Shown: positions 26,321-33,638 of the stretch, in pieces
Layout of the letters: every line of letters begins with the position of its first letter
How positions within the stretch are numbered: the first letter of the stretch is position 1
NCBI GenBank assembly: GCA_021372535.1
Contig: JAJFUH010000179.1
Span: forward strand, 1-52,627
Length of the DNA stretch: 52,627 nt
Reading direction: 5' to 3'
DNA from: a bacterium
GTDB taxonomy: Bacteria > Latescibacterota > Latescibacteria > Latescibacterales > Latescibacteraceae
The notes under the pieces: generated by a model
What the model saw: only the letters and a program-made list of their open reading frames with translations
Database searches by the model: none
What the model was told of the DNA's origin: nothing
Program-made: the position numbers and the translations under genes

Positions 26321-26929
26321 CTATGTACATTCATGTGCCGGGTCTTTCAGGCATATCGCCATTCTCCGGCCCATCTCCCGCGCATTCCGAACGGCATCGG
26401 GCTTATCGGTGATGATTTCGTTCCTGTCGACCCGGGAAACCAGAAAGCTTTTCATCATTTCGAGACCGAGCGCATCGAAAAAATACGTCATCGTATCCTC
26501 GATACCCCTGAAAAGCGGGACACCTCCCGGACCGGCGGATGCTCCTCCGCACGATACCAGCAATCCCAGGCGCCGCCGGCTGCCGAACAAATCCATGCCA
26601 AGATGATATTTCGCAGACCAGAATACCTGACACCGGTCAATAAAAGCCTTACCTCTGGCAGGCACATTCATAAAATAGAGCGGGGAAGCAAAAACGATCC
26701 CGTCGCACGATATTAGCGGTTCGATAAGATGCTGAAATTCATCCCCGATCGGACACCGAAACTCCCGGTCGCAGACACCGCATCCCTTACAGGGCACAAA
26801 CTTCATTTCATGTAAACGATATTTCCCTACAGACACTCCCTCGGCGACAAGTCCTGAAACGACCGAATCGAGTAATCTTTCCGAATTCCCGCCATAACGG
26901 GGACTCGTGGAAAAAGCAAGAATATGCAT
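26321..26929 (-). CDS. Flavodoxin-fold NADPH-dependent FMN reductase-like protein
   Basis: The 202-residue protein starts with ILAFSTSPRYGGNSERLLD, the phosphate-binding loop of flavodoxin-like FMN reductases, then PCKGCGVCDREFRCPIGDEF (a CxxC-x2-C-x4-C group resembling iron-sulfur flavoproteins), and ASPLYFMNVPARGKAFIDRC and SCGGASAG flavin-contact loops. The cysteines may bind a 4Fe-4S cluster, but this set (C47, C50, C53, C59) is also common in plain family members. It is a cytoplasmic redox enzyme of unknown substrate. A GAGGGG precedes the ATG closely. It is a single gene with no operon partner. Confidence 0.85.
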   Translation of the reverse strand: MHILAFSTSPRYGGNSERLLDSVVSGLVAEGVSVGKYRLHEMKFVPCKGCGVCDREFRCPIGDEFQHLIEPLISCDGIVFASPLYFMNVPARGKAFIDRCQVFWSAKYHLGMDLFGSRRRLGLLVSCGGASAGPGGVPLFRGIEDTMTYFFDALGLEMMKSFLVSRVDRNEIITDKPDAVRNAREMGRRMAICLKDPAHECT

Positions 26930-27293
26930 GACCCCTCGCGGATTTTCGGTGCAGATTCATTCATAGAGTGTCCACGTATGTAATATATAATTATTTTTTT
27001 AAAAAATGTTTTAAATTTATGAATTTTTTCACGGATCACCATTTATCACAATAAAATAGGTAAGCATTTACTTATAAATATATTTTTATGTTTTTTACTG
27101 AAAGTTTAAAATAAAATGAACGGATAAATCCTTATTATCGTCACAGTATAATAAAGAATATAATATTCTCTTTTTTCCGAACGCCGCTTTTACAAAACGG
27201 CGGCTGTTCCGGAACTGCGCCGTTCCGAATGAGAGTGTTATTTATCATCATATTCTTCAGGTACAAAAACAGTTCAGCCGGAAAGGAAAACCA
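26930..27293. other. AT-rich intergenic region with GTTCC/GGAAC symmetry
   Basis: This divergent spacer between the flavoprotein gene (minus) and the small lipoprotein gene (plus) is very AT-rich from 26,980 to 27,180. At 27,206-27,227 there is a palindrome GTTCCGGAAC followed six bases later by GTTCCG, so CGGAAC-TGCGCC-GTTCCG can form a hairpin. Just before it, GCCGC and GCGGC arms surround TTTTACAAAA. It could be an operator or mRNA leader structure 65 bases before the lipoprotein ATG; nothing more can be said. Confidence 0.35.
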
Positions 27294-27692
27294 ATGAACT
27301 ATAGAAAATCGTCCATAATCTCATTTATGTTGATATTGTGTATACTCGCAGTCGTACTGAACGCTTCGTGCATCAAAAGGCCATTCGGCAAACCACCCGG
27401 AGAATCGATCGGCTCCTGCAGGGGTGACATGAGGCTGGCTGACGGCGGCAGAACACGGTTTGTGTTCGACCTGTTCAAACAACCCAATGAAGAGTTCACG
27501 CTCTATGTCAGTTTTCCCGGAAAATGGGTACGATATGAGCCTGTCAAGGATATTTCCTTTGAAAACGGCGTATTGCGCATAGAAACAGCAAACAAAAAAG
27601 CTTACGAAGGTGAAATTATCGGCGGCAGTTTGAAAATAAAAGGGTCATGGGGTAAATACTCCGGCACTTTGTCTTTCGAGCTCGATGAATGA
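27294..27692 (+). CDS. Small predicted lipoprotein, unknown function
   Basis: The 132-residue product has a lipoprotein signal ending LNASC (Cys26). The mature ~106 residues are predicted beta-rich, with RTRFVFDLFKQP, EFTLYVSFPGKWVRYE and LKIKGSWGKYSGTLSFEL reading like antiparallel strands of a small beta-sandwich. GGAAAGGAAAA precedes the ATG, supporting the start. I do not recognise a family. The genes on either side do not point to a role. Confidence 0.7.
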   Translation: MNYRKSSIISFMLILCILAVVLNASCIKRPFGKPPGESIGSCRGDMRLADGGRTRFVFDLFKQPNEEFTLYVSFPGKWVRYEPVKDISFENGVLRIETANKKAYEGEIIGGSLKIKGSWGKYSGTLSFELDE

Positions 27693-27723
27693 TTGGAATC
27701 CTGATTAACAGAAAAATTCATTA

Positions 27724-27836
27724 ACGATTTCACCACGGAGACACGGAGTAAAGCACAATTTTATTCTGAACCCCCATTTTCATCTTTCGTTATTATAAAA
27801 ACATTTCATCACAAGACACAAAGAGATATAACGGAT
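27724..27836. repeat. Two copies of the ACAAAGACACAAAG dispersed repeat
   Basis: TTTCACCACGGAGACACGG (from 27,729) and ATTTCATCACAAGACACAAA (from 27,803) are two diverged, same-orientation copies of the repeat found intact at 30,961 and 52,461. They fill much of the 283-base spacer before the small membrane protein gene. Confidence 0.55.
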
Positions 27837-27975
27837 TATTTATTCAATCGTCATCGTTCATTTTTAAAATGACTACCCGGAATTTGAATTTAACACAGCG
27901 GTACGATGCAGGTTTTGTGAGCTCATAATTATAATATGGCAGTGTCAGTCACCATATAAAAAACAGAGGTAATCC

Positions 27976-28128
27976 ATGTTTGGTTTGGGTCTTTTTGAAA
28001 TGATGCTTCCGATGGTTTTTGCTGTCGCAGGATTACTTGCCCTGCTGTATCTGCTTTCTTGTGCAGCCCGGCTTGTCAAAGCCGTAGAAAGAATTGTACA
28101 GATTCTCGAGAGTAAACATCAAACCTGA
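27976..28128 (+). CDS. 50-residue single-pass membrane protein
   Basis: An ATG with AGAGG seven bases upstream opens a 50-codon frame: a short hydrophobic start (MFGLGLFEMML), one strong membrane segment (VFAVAGLLALLYLLSCAARL) and a short amphipathic, positively charged helix (VKAVERIVQILESKHQ). The good ribosome-binding site and membrane-plus-helix layout make it a plausible real microprotein. It lies tail to tail with the NtrC-type regulator gene, 57 bases away. No family is recognised. Confidence 0.6.
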   Translation: MFGLGLFEMMLPMVFAVAGLLALLYLLSCAARLVKAVERIVQILESKHQT

Positions 28129-28185
28129 TTTGCATTACAGTAACCGGTACTGTTGACGCCACGGTATATGTCAAATGCACTCCGT

Positions 28186-29556
28186 CTATTCGATACCGTA
28201 CTGTTTCATCTTGTTGAACAGCGTTTTTCTGCTGATTTTCAATGCCTCGGCCGATACTGTCCGGTTATTGTCATACTGTCTCAGGGTTTTAAGGATAAGT
28301 TCCTTTTCGAGCTTCATACAGAGTTGCCGTACATACTCTTCAAGGCCAGCATCACGATCGGCAGTGTCCTGAACGTTTTCGGGGAAACCGCTTACCCGGA
28401 GAGGCAGATGCCCGGTATCGATGATACCGTCCCTGGCAAGGATCATCGCGCTCTGGATCGCATTTTCAAGGTCTCTGACATTCCCCGGCCAGTCATAGGA
28501 ATTAAGGGCATCGACAGCGGCCATTGAAATCGTTTTAACGTAAAGCCCCATGAGCCTGTTGTGTTTCTCGATAAAATGCTCGACGAGGAGCGGAATATCG
28601 CTCTTTCGTGAGCGCAGGGGCGGAACGGTAACCGTAAAAACGTTCAGGCGGTAAAGAAGGTCGAGCCGGAAATTCCCATGATCGACTTCCTCGGCAAGTT
28701 TTTTATTCGTTGCGGCGATAATTCGAACGTCAACAGAAATCGATTCCCTTCCACCAAGACGGGTGATTGTGCGTTCTTCGAGCACCCGCAGCAGTTTGAC
28801 CTGGGCGTTCTGGGGTAGTTCTCAGATCTCGTCGAGAAGATGGGTGCCGCCGTGTGCCAGCTCAAACGTTCCGATTTTCCGTTCGCGCGCATCGGTGAAA
28901 GCCCCTTTTTCGTGCCCGAAAATTTCGCTTTCAATGAGATTTACCGGAATGGCGCCGCAATTTATGGAGATGAGAGGTTTGTCCTTCCGCCTGCTGTTGA
29001 AATGGAGGGCTTTGGCGACGAGTTCTTTCCCCGTTCCGCTCTCCCCCTGGATGAGCACGGTTGCGTTGGTATCGCATACACGGTACATCTGTTCGAACAA
29101 CTGCTGTATCTGCGGGCTGACCCCGATGATTGTTTCAAAACGGTATTTGTCCTGGAGCTGTTTCCGGAGCGCCGAGATTTCGAATGTCAGGCGGTTATGC
29201 TCAAGCGCACGGCGTATCACGATGAGCAGTTCTTCATTATCAAACGGTTTGGTGAGATAATCGTATGCACCCTTTTTCATCGCTTCCACAGCCTGCGGAA
29301 TGGAGCCGTACGCGGTAAGGAAAATTATGGTCCTGTCAGGCGTTCTCTCTTTTATGCGGCACATGGTTTCGATTCCATCGATTCCGGGCATATTCTGATC
29401 CATCAGGATGAGCTCGGGATCAAAAGCCTTCAGACAATCGAGTGCATCTTCCCCGCTCTCCGCGGTCTGAACCGTATATCCCTCGTCAGTCAGAATCTGC
29501 GTTAGAATGAAACGAATCTTTTTTTCATCATCAACCACGAGTATCTTCTGCGCCAT
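28186..29556 (-). pseudogene. NtrC-family sigma-54 response regulator interrupted by an in-frame TGA
   Basis: One frame encodes receiver (D53), sigma-54 AAA+ and Fis-type DNA-binding domains over 457 codons. Walker A is GESGTGKE at 171-178 and the sigma-54 contact loop is GAFTDA (218-223, GAFTGA variant). Codon 245 (28,822-28,824) is TGA, exactly where the family has Gly in the LLDEIGELP motif; the text resumes in the same frame with ELPQNAQVKLLRVLEER. A single GGA-to-TGA change explains this. The rest, including the C-terminal helix-turn-helix (TVSAEALKISRKTLFNKMKQ), is undamaged. Without read-through the product ends after half the ATPase domain. The 5' end overlaps the kinase gene by 26 bases. 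A sequencing error cannot be excluded. Confidence 0.85.
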
Positions 29557-30853
29557 CTTTTTTCCCTGCCGTATGGTGGTGATTATGTGCCGTTTTGAAA
29601 ATGGGGAGCATGATCGAGACGGTTGTGCCGTGATTTTTCGGATAATCGCTCATTGTCCTGCTTTCGATTTCAATTTCACCGCCATGCTGCTGAATGATAC
29701 CGTAGGAAATAGAAAGTCCAAGCCCGGTTCCGTCCTTCTTGGTGGTAAAAAAGGGATCGAAAATATGCTCGATATGTTCCGGCGGTATTCCGACCCCCGT
29801 ATCTCTGAACATGATATAAAACGATTCCCGGGGAGTACCCGAGAAACTGTTGGTCTTTTTCAGATCAACGGAAATTGAAAGAAATCCGCCCTCATCCATG
29901 GCCTGCAAAGCATTCATGATGATATTGAGAAATACCTGTTTGAGCTGCGAGGTATCGGCGTTTACCGTTTTCTCCGGTGCATTGAAGTTATAACCGACCG
30001 TGATATTCCTTTTCTTTGCGGTCGTGGCGACAAGGCTCAATGTCTGTTCGAGGAGATAATCGAGATTGACATTTTCCGTCTGCGGCGTGCTCGGTTTGGA
30101 AAAGGAAAGGAGTCCCTCGATTATTTCATTGATACGATCGACCTCCTCGATAAGGCTGTCCAGGAGAACGCGTTTGTTGTCGTCCCGGAAATCTTTCTGA
30201 AGGTACTGGATGGTGCTGCGGATGGATGTGAGTGGATTACGGATTTCGTGAGCGGCGCCCGCTGCAAGCTGACCGGCAGTGGCCAGCCTGTCGGCGCGGT
30301 ACATTTTCTTGAGACGGGTTTTCTGCTGGTGGTAAAGGAACGCATTTTCGAAGGCAAACGATGCCTGACCGAGAAGGGTGTCAAGCAATTCGATTTCCTC
30401 GGGAGAATAATCGCTGTCATCCGACTTCGACCCAATACACACAAGCCCTGTGATACGGTTCATGACCATAAGCGGGGAAATCAGAGTGACCTTCAATTCG
30501 GATAAAATCCCCTGTTCATGTTCATTGAAATATGAGAAAACCGCCGGTTTTTCCGATATGAGAAGGTGGGTTTCATTGATGGTGAACCACCGGACAAGCG
30601 GCTCATCGGAGGAGAAATAAAGGCTGCTCCTTTTTATGATATCGAGTCCGCGCGTTTCGGCAAGCTCGAAACGGTTCAGGTCGGGATTGAGAAGGAAAAT
30701 CTGAATCGAGTCGACACGAATACATTCGCGGATTTTCGAAATAACATTGTCCTTGAGCTGTTCGAGATCGATGATGAGTGTCAGGGACTTGCTGAACTCG
30801 GTAAACGCCTGACGGAAATCATCCTTTTTGCGACGAAGCGGTAACCCAAGCAT
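29531..30853 (-). CDS. Cytoplasmic GAF-domain sensor histidine kinase
   Basis: Residues 15-175 form a GAF-like sensor domain (for example LIIDLEQLKDNVISKI ... LLGQASFAFENAFLYH). A HisKA dimerisation domain carries the phosphorylated His202 in AAGAAHEIRNPLTSIR. The ATP-binding domain has the N box (QVFLNIIMNALQAM), DTGVGIP, FDPFFTTK and GTGLGLSI. There is no membrane segment, so the signal is intracellular. The class is ZraS/AtoS-like and pairs with NtrC-type regulators, as the overlapping downstream gene shows. AAGGAG lies 11 bases before the ATG. The kinase is intact although its regulator is interrupted. Confidence 0.92.
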   Translation of the reverse strand: MLGLPLRRKKDDFRQAFTEFSKSLTLIIDLEQLKDNVISKIRECIRVDSIQIFLLNPDLNRFELAETRGLDIIKRSSLYFSSDEPLVRWFTINETHLLISEKPAVFSYFNEHEQGILSELKVTLISPLMVMNRITGLVCIGSKSDDSDYSPEEIELLDTLLGQASFAFENAFLYHQQKTRLKKMYRADRLATAGQLAAGAAHEIRNPLTSIRSTIQYLQKDFRDDNKRVLLDSLIEEVDRINEIIEGLLSFSKPSTPQTENVNLDYLLEQTLSLVATTAKKRNITVGYNFNAPEKTVNADTSQLKQVFLNIIMNALQAMDEGGFLSISVDLKKTNSFSGTPRESFYIMFRDTGVGIPPEHIEHIFDPFFTTKKDGTGLGLSISYGIIQQHGGEIEIESRTMSDYPKNHGTTVSIMLPIFKTAHNHHHTAGKKDGAEDTRG

Positions 30854-30878
30854 AAAAAAGTGCTCCTTTCATCCTCCT

Positions 30879-30907
30879 ATTCTAATCAAACAGAACAATT
30901 TTTACAA
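30879..30907 (-). promoter_or_regulatory. Candidate promoter of the kinase-regulator pair
   Basis: On the minus strand TTGTAA (30,902-30,907) is followed after 17 bases by TAGAAT (30,879-30,884), some 25 bases before the kinase ATG. This would give a short leader containing the AAGGAG site. Confidence 0.4.
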
Positions 30908-30940
30908 GTATTATGAGAAATTTACAGGGATTACCTGTAT

Positions 30941-31004
30941 TTAAACGGATTATTCACGAAAATATTTCACCACAAAGACACAAAGGAACAAAAAGATATA
31001 ATAG
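30941..31004 (+). repeat. Dispersed repeat ACCACAAAGACACAAAGG
   Basis: The block reads TTAAACGGATTATTCACG, AAAATATTTCACCACAAAG, ACACAAAGGAACAAAAAG, ATATAATA. The same order of words recurs at 52,449-52,500 and, inverted, at about 51,985-52,030 and 32,990-33,020. It is non-coding. Confidence 0.65.
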
Positions 31005-31215
31005 AAATGAACTACCCCGCAGCAAGCTGCGAGGTATCAAATACTTAAACTCACCCCTCAGCCCCCCTCTATCAGGCAATAGAGGAGGAAGACTGTCATG
31101 ATCTTATTTTGGCCCCTTCTCTAAAGGTTAGAGAGGAGAATCAAAGGGGTGAGTTGGGAAAGGTGGGATAGAACAAATACCTTTTACCCCGGAGCAGAAC
31201 TCCGAGGAATTCTTT
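31005..31215. repeat. Nested inverted-repeat element
   Basis: Outer arms AACTCACCCCT and AGGGGTGAGTT (31,048-31,058 and 31,145-31,155) enclose two perfect 7-bp hairpins, CCTCTAT/ATAGAGG (31,066-31,085) and TCTCTAA/TTAGAGA (31,118-31,134). On each side is a GC-rich mini-hairpin motif: GCAGCAAGCTGC next to GAGGTAT (31,018-31,036), and CGGAGCAGAACTCCG next to AGGAATT (31,190-31,210). The layout is that of a non-autonomous palindromic element. The rest of 30,854-31,511 is AT-rich and contains no gene. Confidence 0.55.
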
Positions 31216-31511
31216 TGATTGAAATGTTTCTATAACTTATTAAACTGAATAATCGGAATTTTTTTATTTCATCGTGATTTCGTTTTTTTACACAGCACGA
31301 ATCAAATATTTGCGATCAGTATGTAAAAAATACTTGTAAAAAAACTTTCAGAAAGTAATATTTGCATATAAACAATAATGAGAATGATAACTACTCATTT
31401 AATTATTACAGGTATTCCCGAATAAGGTGTAACCGCACGGCAACTTTTTCTGTTTACCGTGGTATCCTTAAATATAATAATAACTTAACAGAAATATGAG
31501 GTGATATCGAT

Positions 31512-32237
31512 ATGCCGAAGGACGAGGTGTTCAAGAATAATCTGGACAAGATAGAAGATTTTACCTTCAATAACAACGTAGCGAGTGTATTCAACGATAT
31601 GGTGTCACGGTCTGTTCCGTTTTATCATGAGATACAGAGAATGATAACAGAGATTGCGGCTGATTTTGTCGAAAACGGCAAATGTGTGTATGATCTGGGA
31701 TGCTCCACAGGAACAACACTGCTCAGCCTCAACAAAATACTCAAACCATCGATAAAATTCGTAGGCATTGACAATTCACCTGACATGCTCGACAAATGCA
31801 GGGCGAATTTTATCGAGGCGAAAATGGAAAGAGAGTATATCCTCAAATTGGGCGATCTCAACCAGGATATAACGATAGAAAACGCCTCGGTGGTTATCAT
31901 GTGCCTCACCCTGCAGTTTGTCCGGCCGATGTACCGTGAGAAACTGATAAAATCCATCTGCGCACAACTCAAGGATTATGGCTGCCTCATCCTGGTGGAA
32001 AAGGTTCTTGGCGAGGACTCGATGTTCAACCGGCTGTTCATTAAATATTATTACGAGATGAAACGAAGGAACCATTACAGCGAGATGGAAATCTCCCAAA
32101 AACGTGAAGCGCTGGAAAATGTCCTCATTCCCTATAAATTGCTCGAAAACAGGGAGCTTCTCCTCAATAGCGGATTCAGATATGTCGATACGTTTTTCAA
32201 ATGGTATAACTTTTCAGGGATGGTAGCGGTAAAATGA
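31512..32237 (+). CDS. cmoA: Carboxy-S-adenosyl-L-methionine synthase CmoA
   Basis: CmoA makes carboxy-SAM from SAM and prephenate; CmoB uses it to build cmo5U34 in tRNA anticodons. The 241-residue protein aligns along its length with CmoA: FNNNVASVFNDMVSRSVPFY near the N-terminus, the SAM-binding YDLGCSTGTTLLS, GIDNSPDMLDKC, ENASVVIMCLTLQFV, and the hallmark YSEMEISQKREALENV followed by ENRELLLNSGF with the conserved Arg. GAGGTGA lies seven bases before the ATG. The usual partner cmoB is not adjacent. The next gene overlaps by ATGA and encodes a membrane methyltransferase. Confidence 0.9.
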   Translation: MPKDEVFKNNLDKIEDFTFNNNVASVFNDMVSRSVPFYHEIQRMITEIAADFVENGKCVYDLGCSTGTTLLSLNKILKPSIKFVGIDNSPDMLDKCRANFIEAKMEREYILKLGDLNQDITIENASVVIMCLTLQFVRPMYREKLIKSICAQLKDYGCLILVEKVLGEDSMFNRLFIKYYYEMKRRNHYSEMEISQKREALENVLIPYKLLENRELLLNSGFRYVDTFFKWYNFSGMVAVK

Positions 32238-32935
32238 TGGTAGCCATCGGAAACTTTTTCTTCCATTACAGGAACACGATCGCGCCGGTCTTCTTTATTG
32301 TTCTTTTCATCCCCGCGGCGGGGATGTTCGGCTCATATTCTACCGCAGCTTCCCTCGGTCTGGCCCTCGCCCTTACCGGGCAGGCAATCCGTGTGGCAAC
32401 CATCGGCCTGGTCTATATCATCCGCGGCGGAAGCAAAAAACGTATTTTTGCCAAAGGTCTGGTGACTACCGGTATATTCGGCCATTGCAGGAATCCGCTC
32501 TATATGGGCAATATCCTGATCATGACAGGGCTTTTTATCATGGCCGATACCGTGCTGGCTCTCATTGCGGTCCCGGTTGTCATATTCTTCTATCAGGCCA
32601 TCGTCATGGCGGAGGAAGAATACCTGCGGGTGCAGTATCCCGAAGAGTATACGGAATTCGAGCGAAAATCGAACCGCTGGATTCCCCGCCTGAAGGGGCT
32701 CGGGGAAACGTTCAGATCGATGACGTTCAACTGGAGACGGGTCATTCTCAAGGAATACAACACCACATTCATCTGGATGCTCGGCGCGGTGATTGTTTTC
32801 ATGCAGAACATCCATGGGATCGATAAAGCGCTTTTCAGCCGTCTTCTTCCAGCGGCGATTACCGCGGGCGTCTTCCTGCTCGTCATGTACCTGGGCGTCA
32901 TGTACCTCAAGAAAACGAAGCGGCTCCGGGATTAA
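32234..32935 (+). CDS. ICMT/PEMT-like membrane methyltransferase family protein
   Basis: The 233-residue protein has five or six membrane segments. The family motif is clear: GLVTTGIFGHCRNPLYMGN, then EEEYLRVQYPEEYTEFERK. These residues bind SAM in isoprenylcysteine carboxyl methyltransferases and phospholipid N-methyltransferases. Bacterial members mostly have unknown substrates. A C-terminal extension of about 75 residues with two further hydrophobic segments (FIWMLGAVIVFMQNI and ITAGVFLLVMYLGVMYL) exceeds the minimal family length. The ATGA overlap with cmoA suggests coupled translation and possibly a carboxy-SAM or SAM-linked role (inference). Confidence 0.8.
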   Translation: MMVAIGNFFFHYRNTIAPVFFIVLFIPAAGMFGSYSTAASLGLALALTGQAIRVATIGLVYIIRGGSKKRIFAKGLVTTGIFGHCRNPLYMGNILIMTGLFIMADTVLALIAVPVVIFFYQAIVMAEEEYLRVQYPEEYTEFERKSNRWIPRLKGLGETFRSMTFNWRRVILKEYNTTFIWMLGAVIVFMQNIHGIDKALFSRLLPAAITAGVFLLVMYLGVMYLKKTKRLRD

Positions 32936-32989
32936 GACTGAATGGGCAACCACAGGGGGATTGCCCCTACATTTCGAACAATTATGTCG

Positions 32990-33184
32990 CTTTGTATCTT
33001 TGTAAAAAAATCTTCATGAGTAATCCTCATGGCACACAATTGTCACAACGATAGACGAAAAATATACAGGCTGCATATGGATTCCCGATTGAAGTTCCGG
33101 GAATGACGGCACTACAGGGACTCCATGCATCAGACCGGGGCTTCAGCACCGGAAACCATAGATGTATTTTCAGATAAATCCGGA
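32990..33184 (+). repeat. ~195-bp dispersed repeat, copy A
   Basis: Copy A shares long stretches with copy B at 51,994-52,193 in the same order: CTTTGTATCTTTGT, a ...CTCATG... segment, TGTCACAACGA, GGATTCCCGATT, TCCGGGAATGACG, GGGGCTTCAG, ACCGG, and a TTTTCAGAT end before TCCGG. It contains a hairpin of the ATTCCCG...CGGGAAT type. It sits between the ICMT-like gene and its terminator. Confidence 0.75.
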
Positions 33185-33191
33185 TTAAAAT

Positions 33192-33223
33192 GCCGGCTGA
33201 AACAACTTCAGCCGGCTTTTTTT
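33192..33223 (+). terminator. Strong intrinsic terminator
   Basis: A perfect 10-bp stem GCCGGCTGAA/TTCAGCCGGC with a 5-base loop is followed by seven T residues. It ends plus-strand transcription from cmoA and the ICMT-like gene and insulates the downstream DUF5916 gene. The 415 bases after it, up to 33,638, contain no convincing gene. Confidence 0.9.
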
Positions 33224-33638
33224 ATCGGGATACCCGGTTGTGATTCCCCTCCCCTTACAAACGAAAAGAGATTGTTTCTTCCAACGTTTCTTCACGTTAT
33301 CCCGTCTAAATCTATAAACAGGTCAGATTTTGAGACAAAATTCCGTGTTTTTGTAACCTTTTCAGTAAAAGCCTGTTTTGTAAGTAGTAAGTATCGGACA
33401 AACTCAACGGATGAGAAAGGAATACAGGATGAAAACAATGCAATATCTTTTCATAGATGGCGGCCCTGTGATGTATTTGTGCATCTCCGGCGGGTAATTC
33501 CCCATCGGACGGTAGCATTGCACACAACGCAACCGGGCGGATATTCAGAATCTCTGCTCTTCAGTCCTCAAATATAATAAATACAGTGTAATATGTGTAT
33601 TAGCCGATTTGTCTGTACAATCAGGAAAGGATATCTTT

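Noticed and set aside
28822-28824. UGA recoding as glycine or selenocysteine in the NtrC-type regulator
   Set aside because: TGA is used as the normal stop in many conserved genes here, the family has Gly not Cys at this site, and no supporting SECIS-like structure or other recoded gene is seen. A mutation or read error is simpler.
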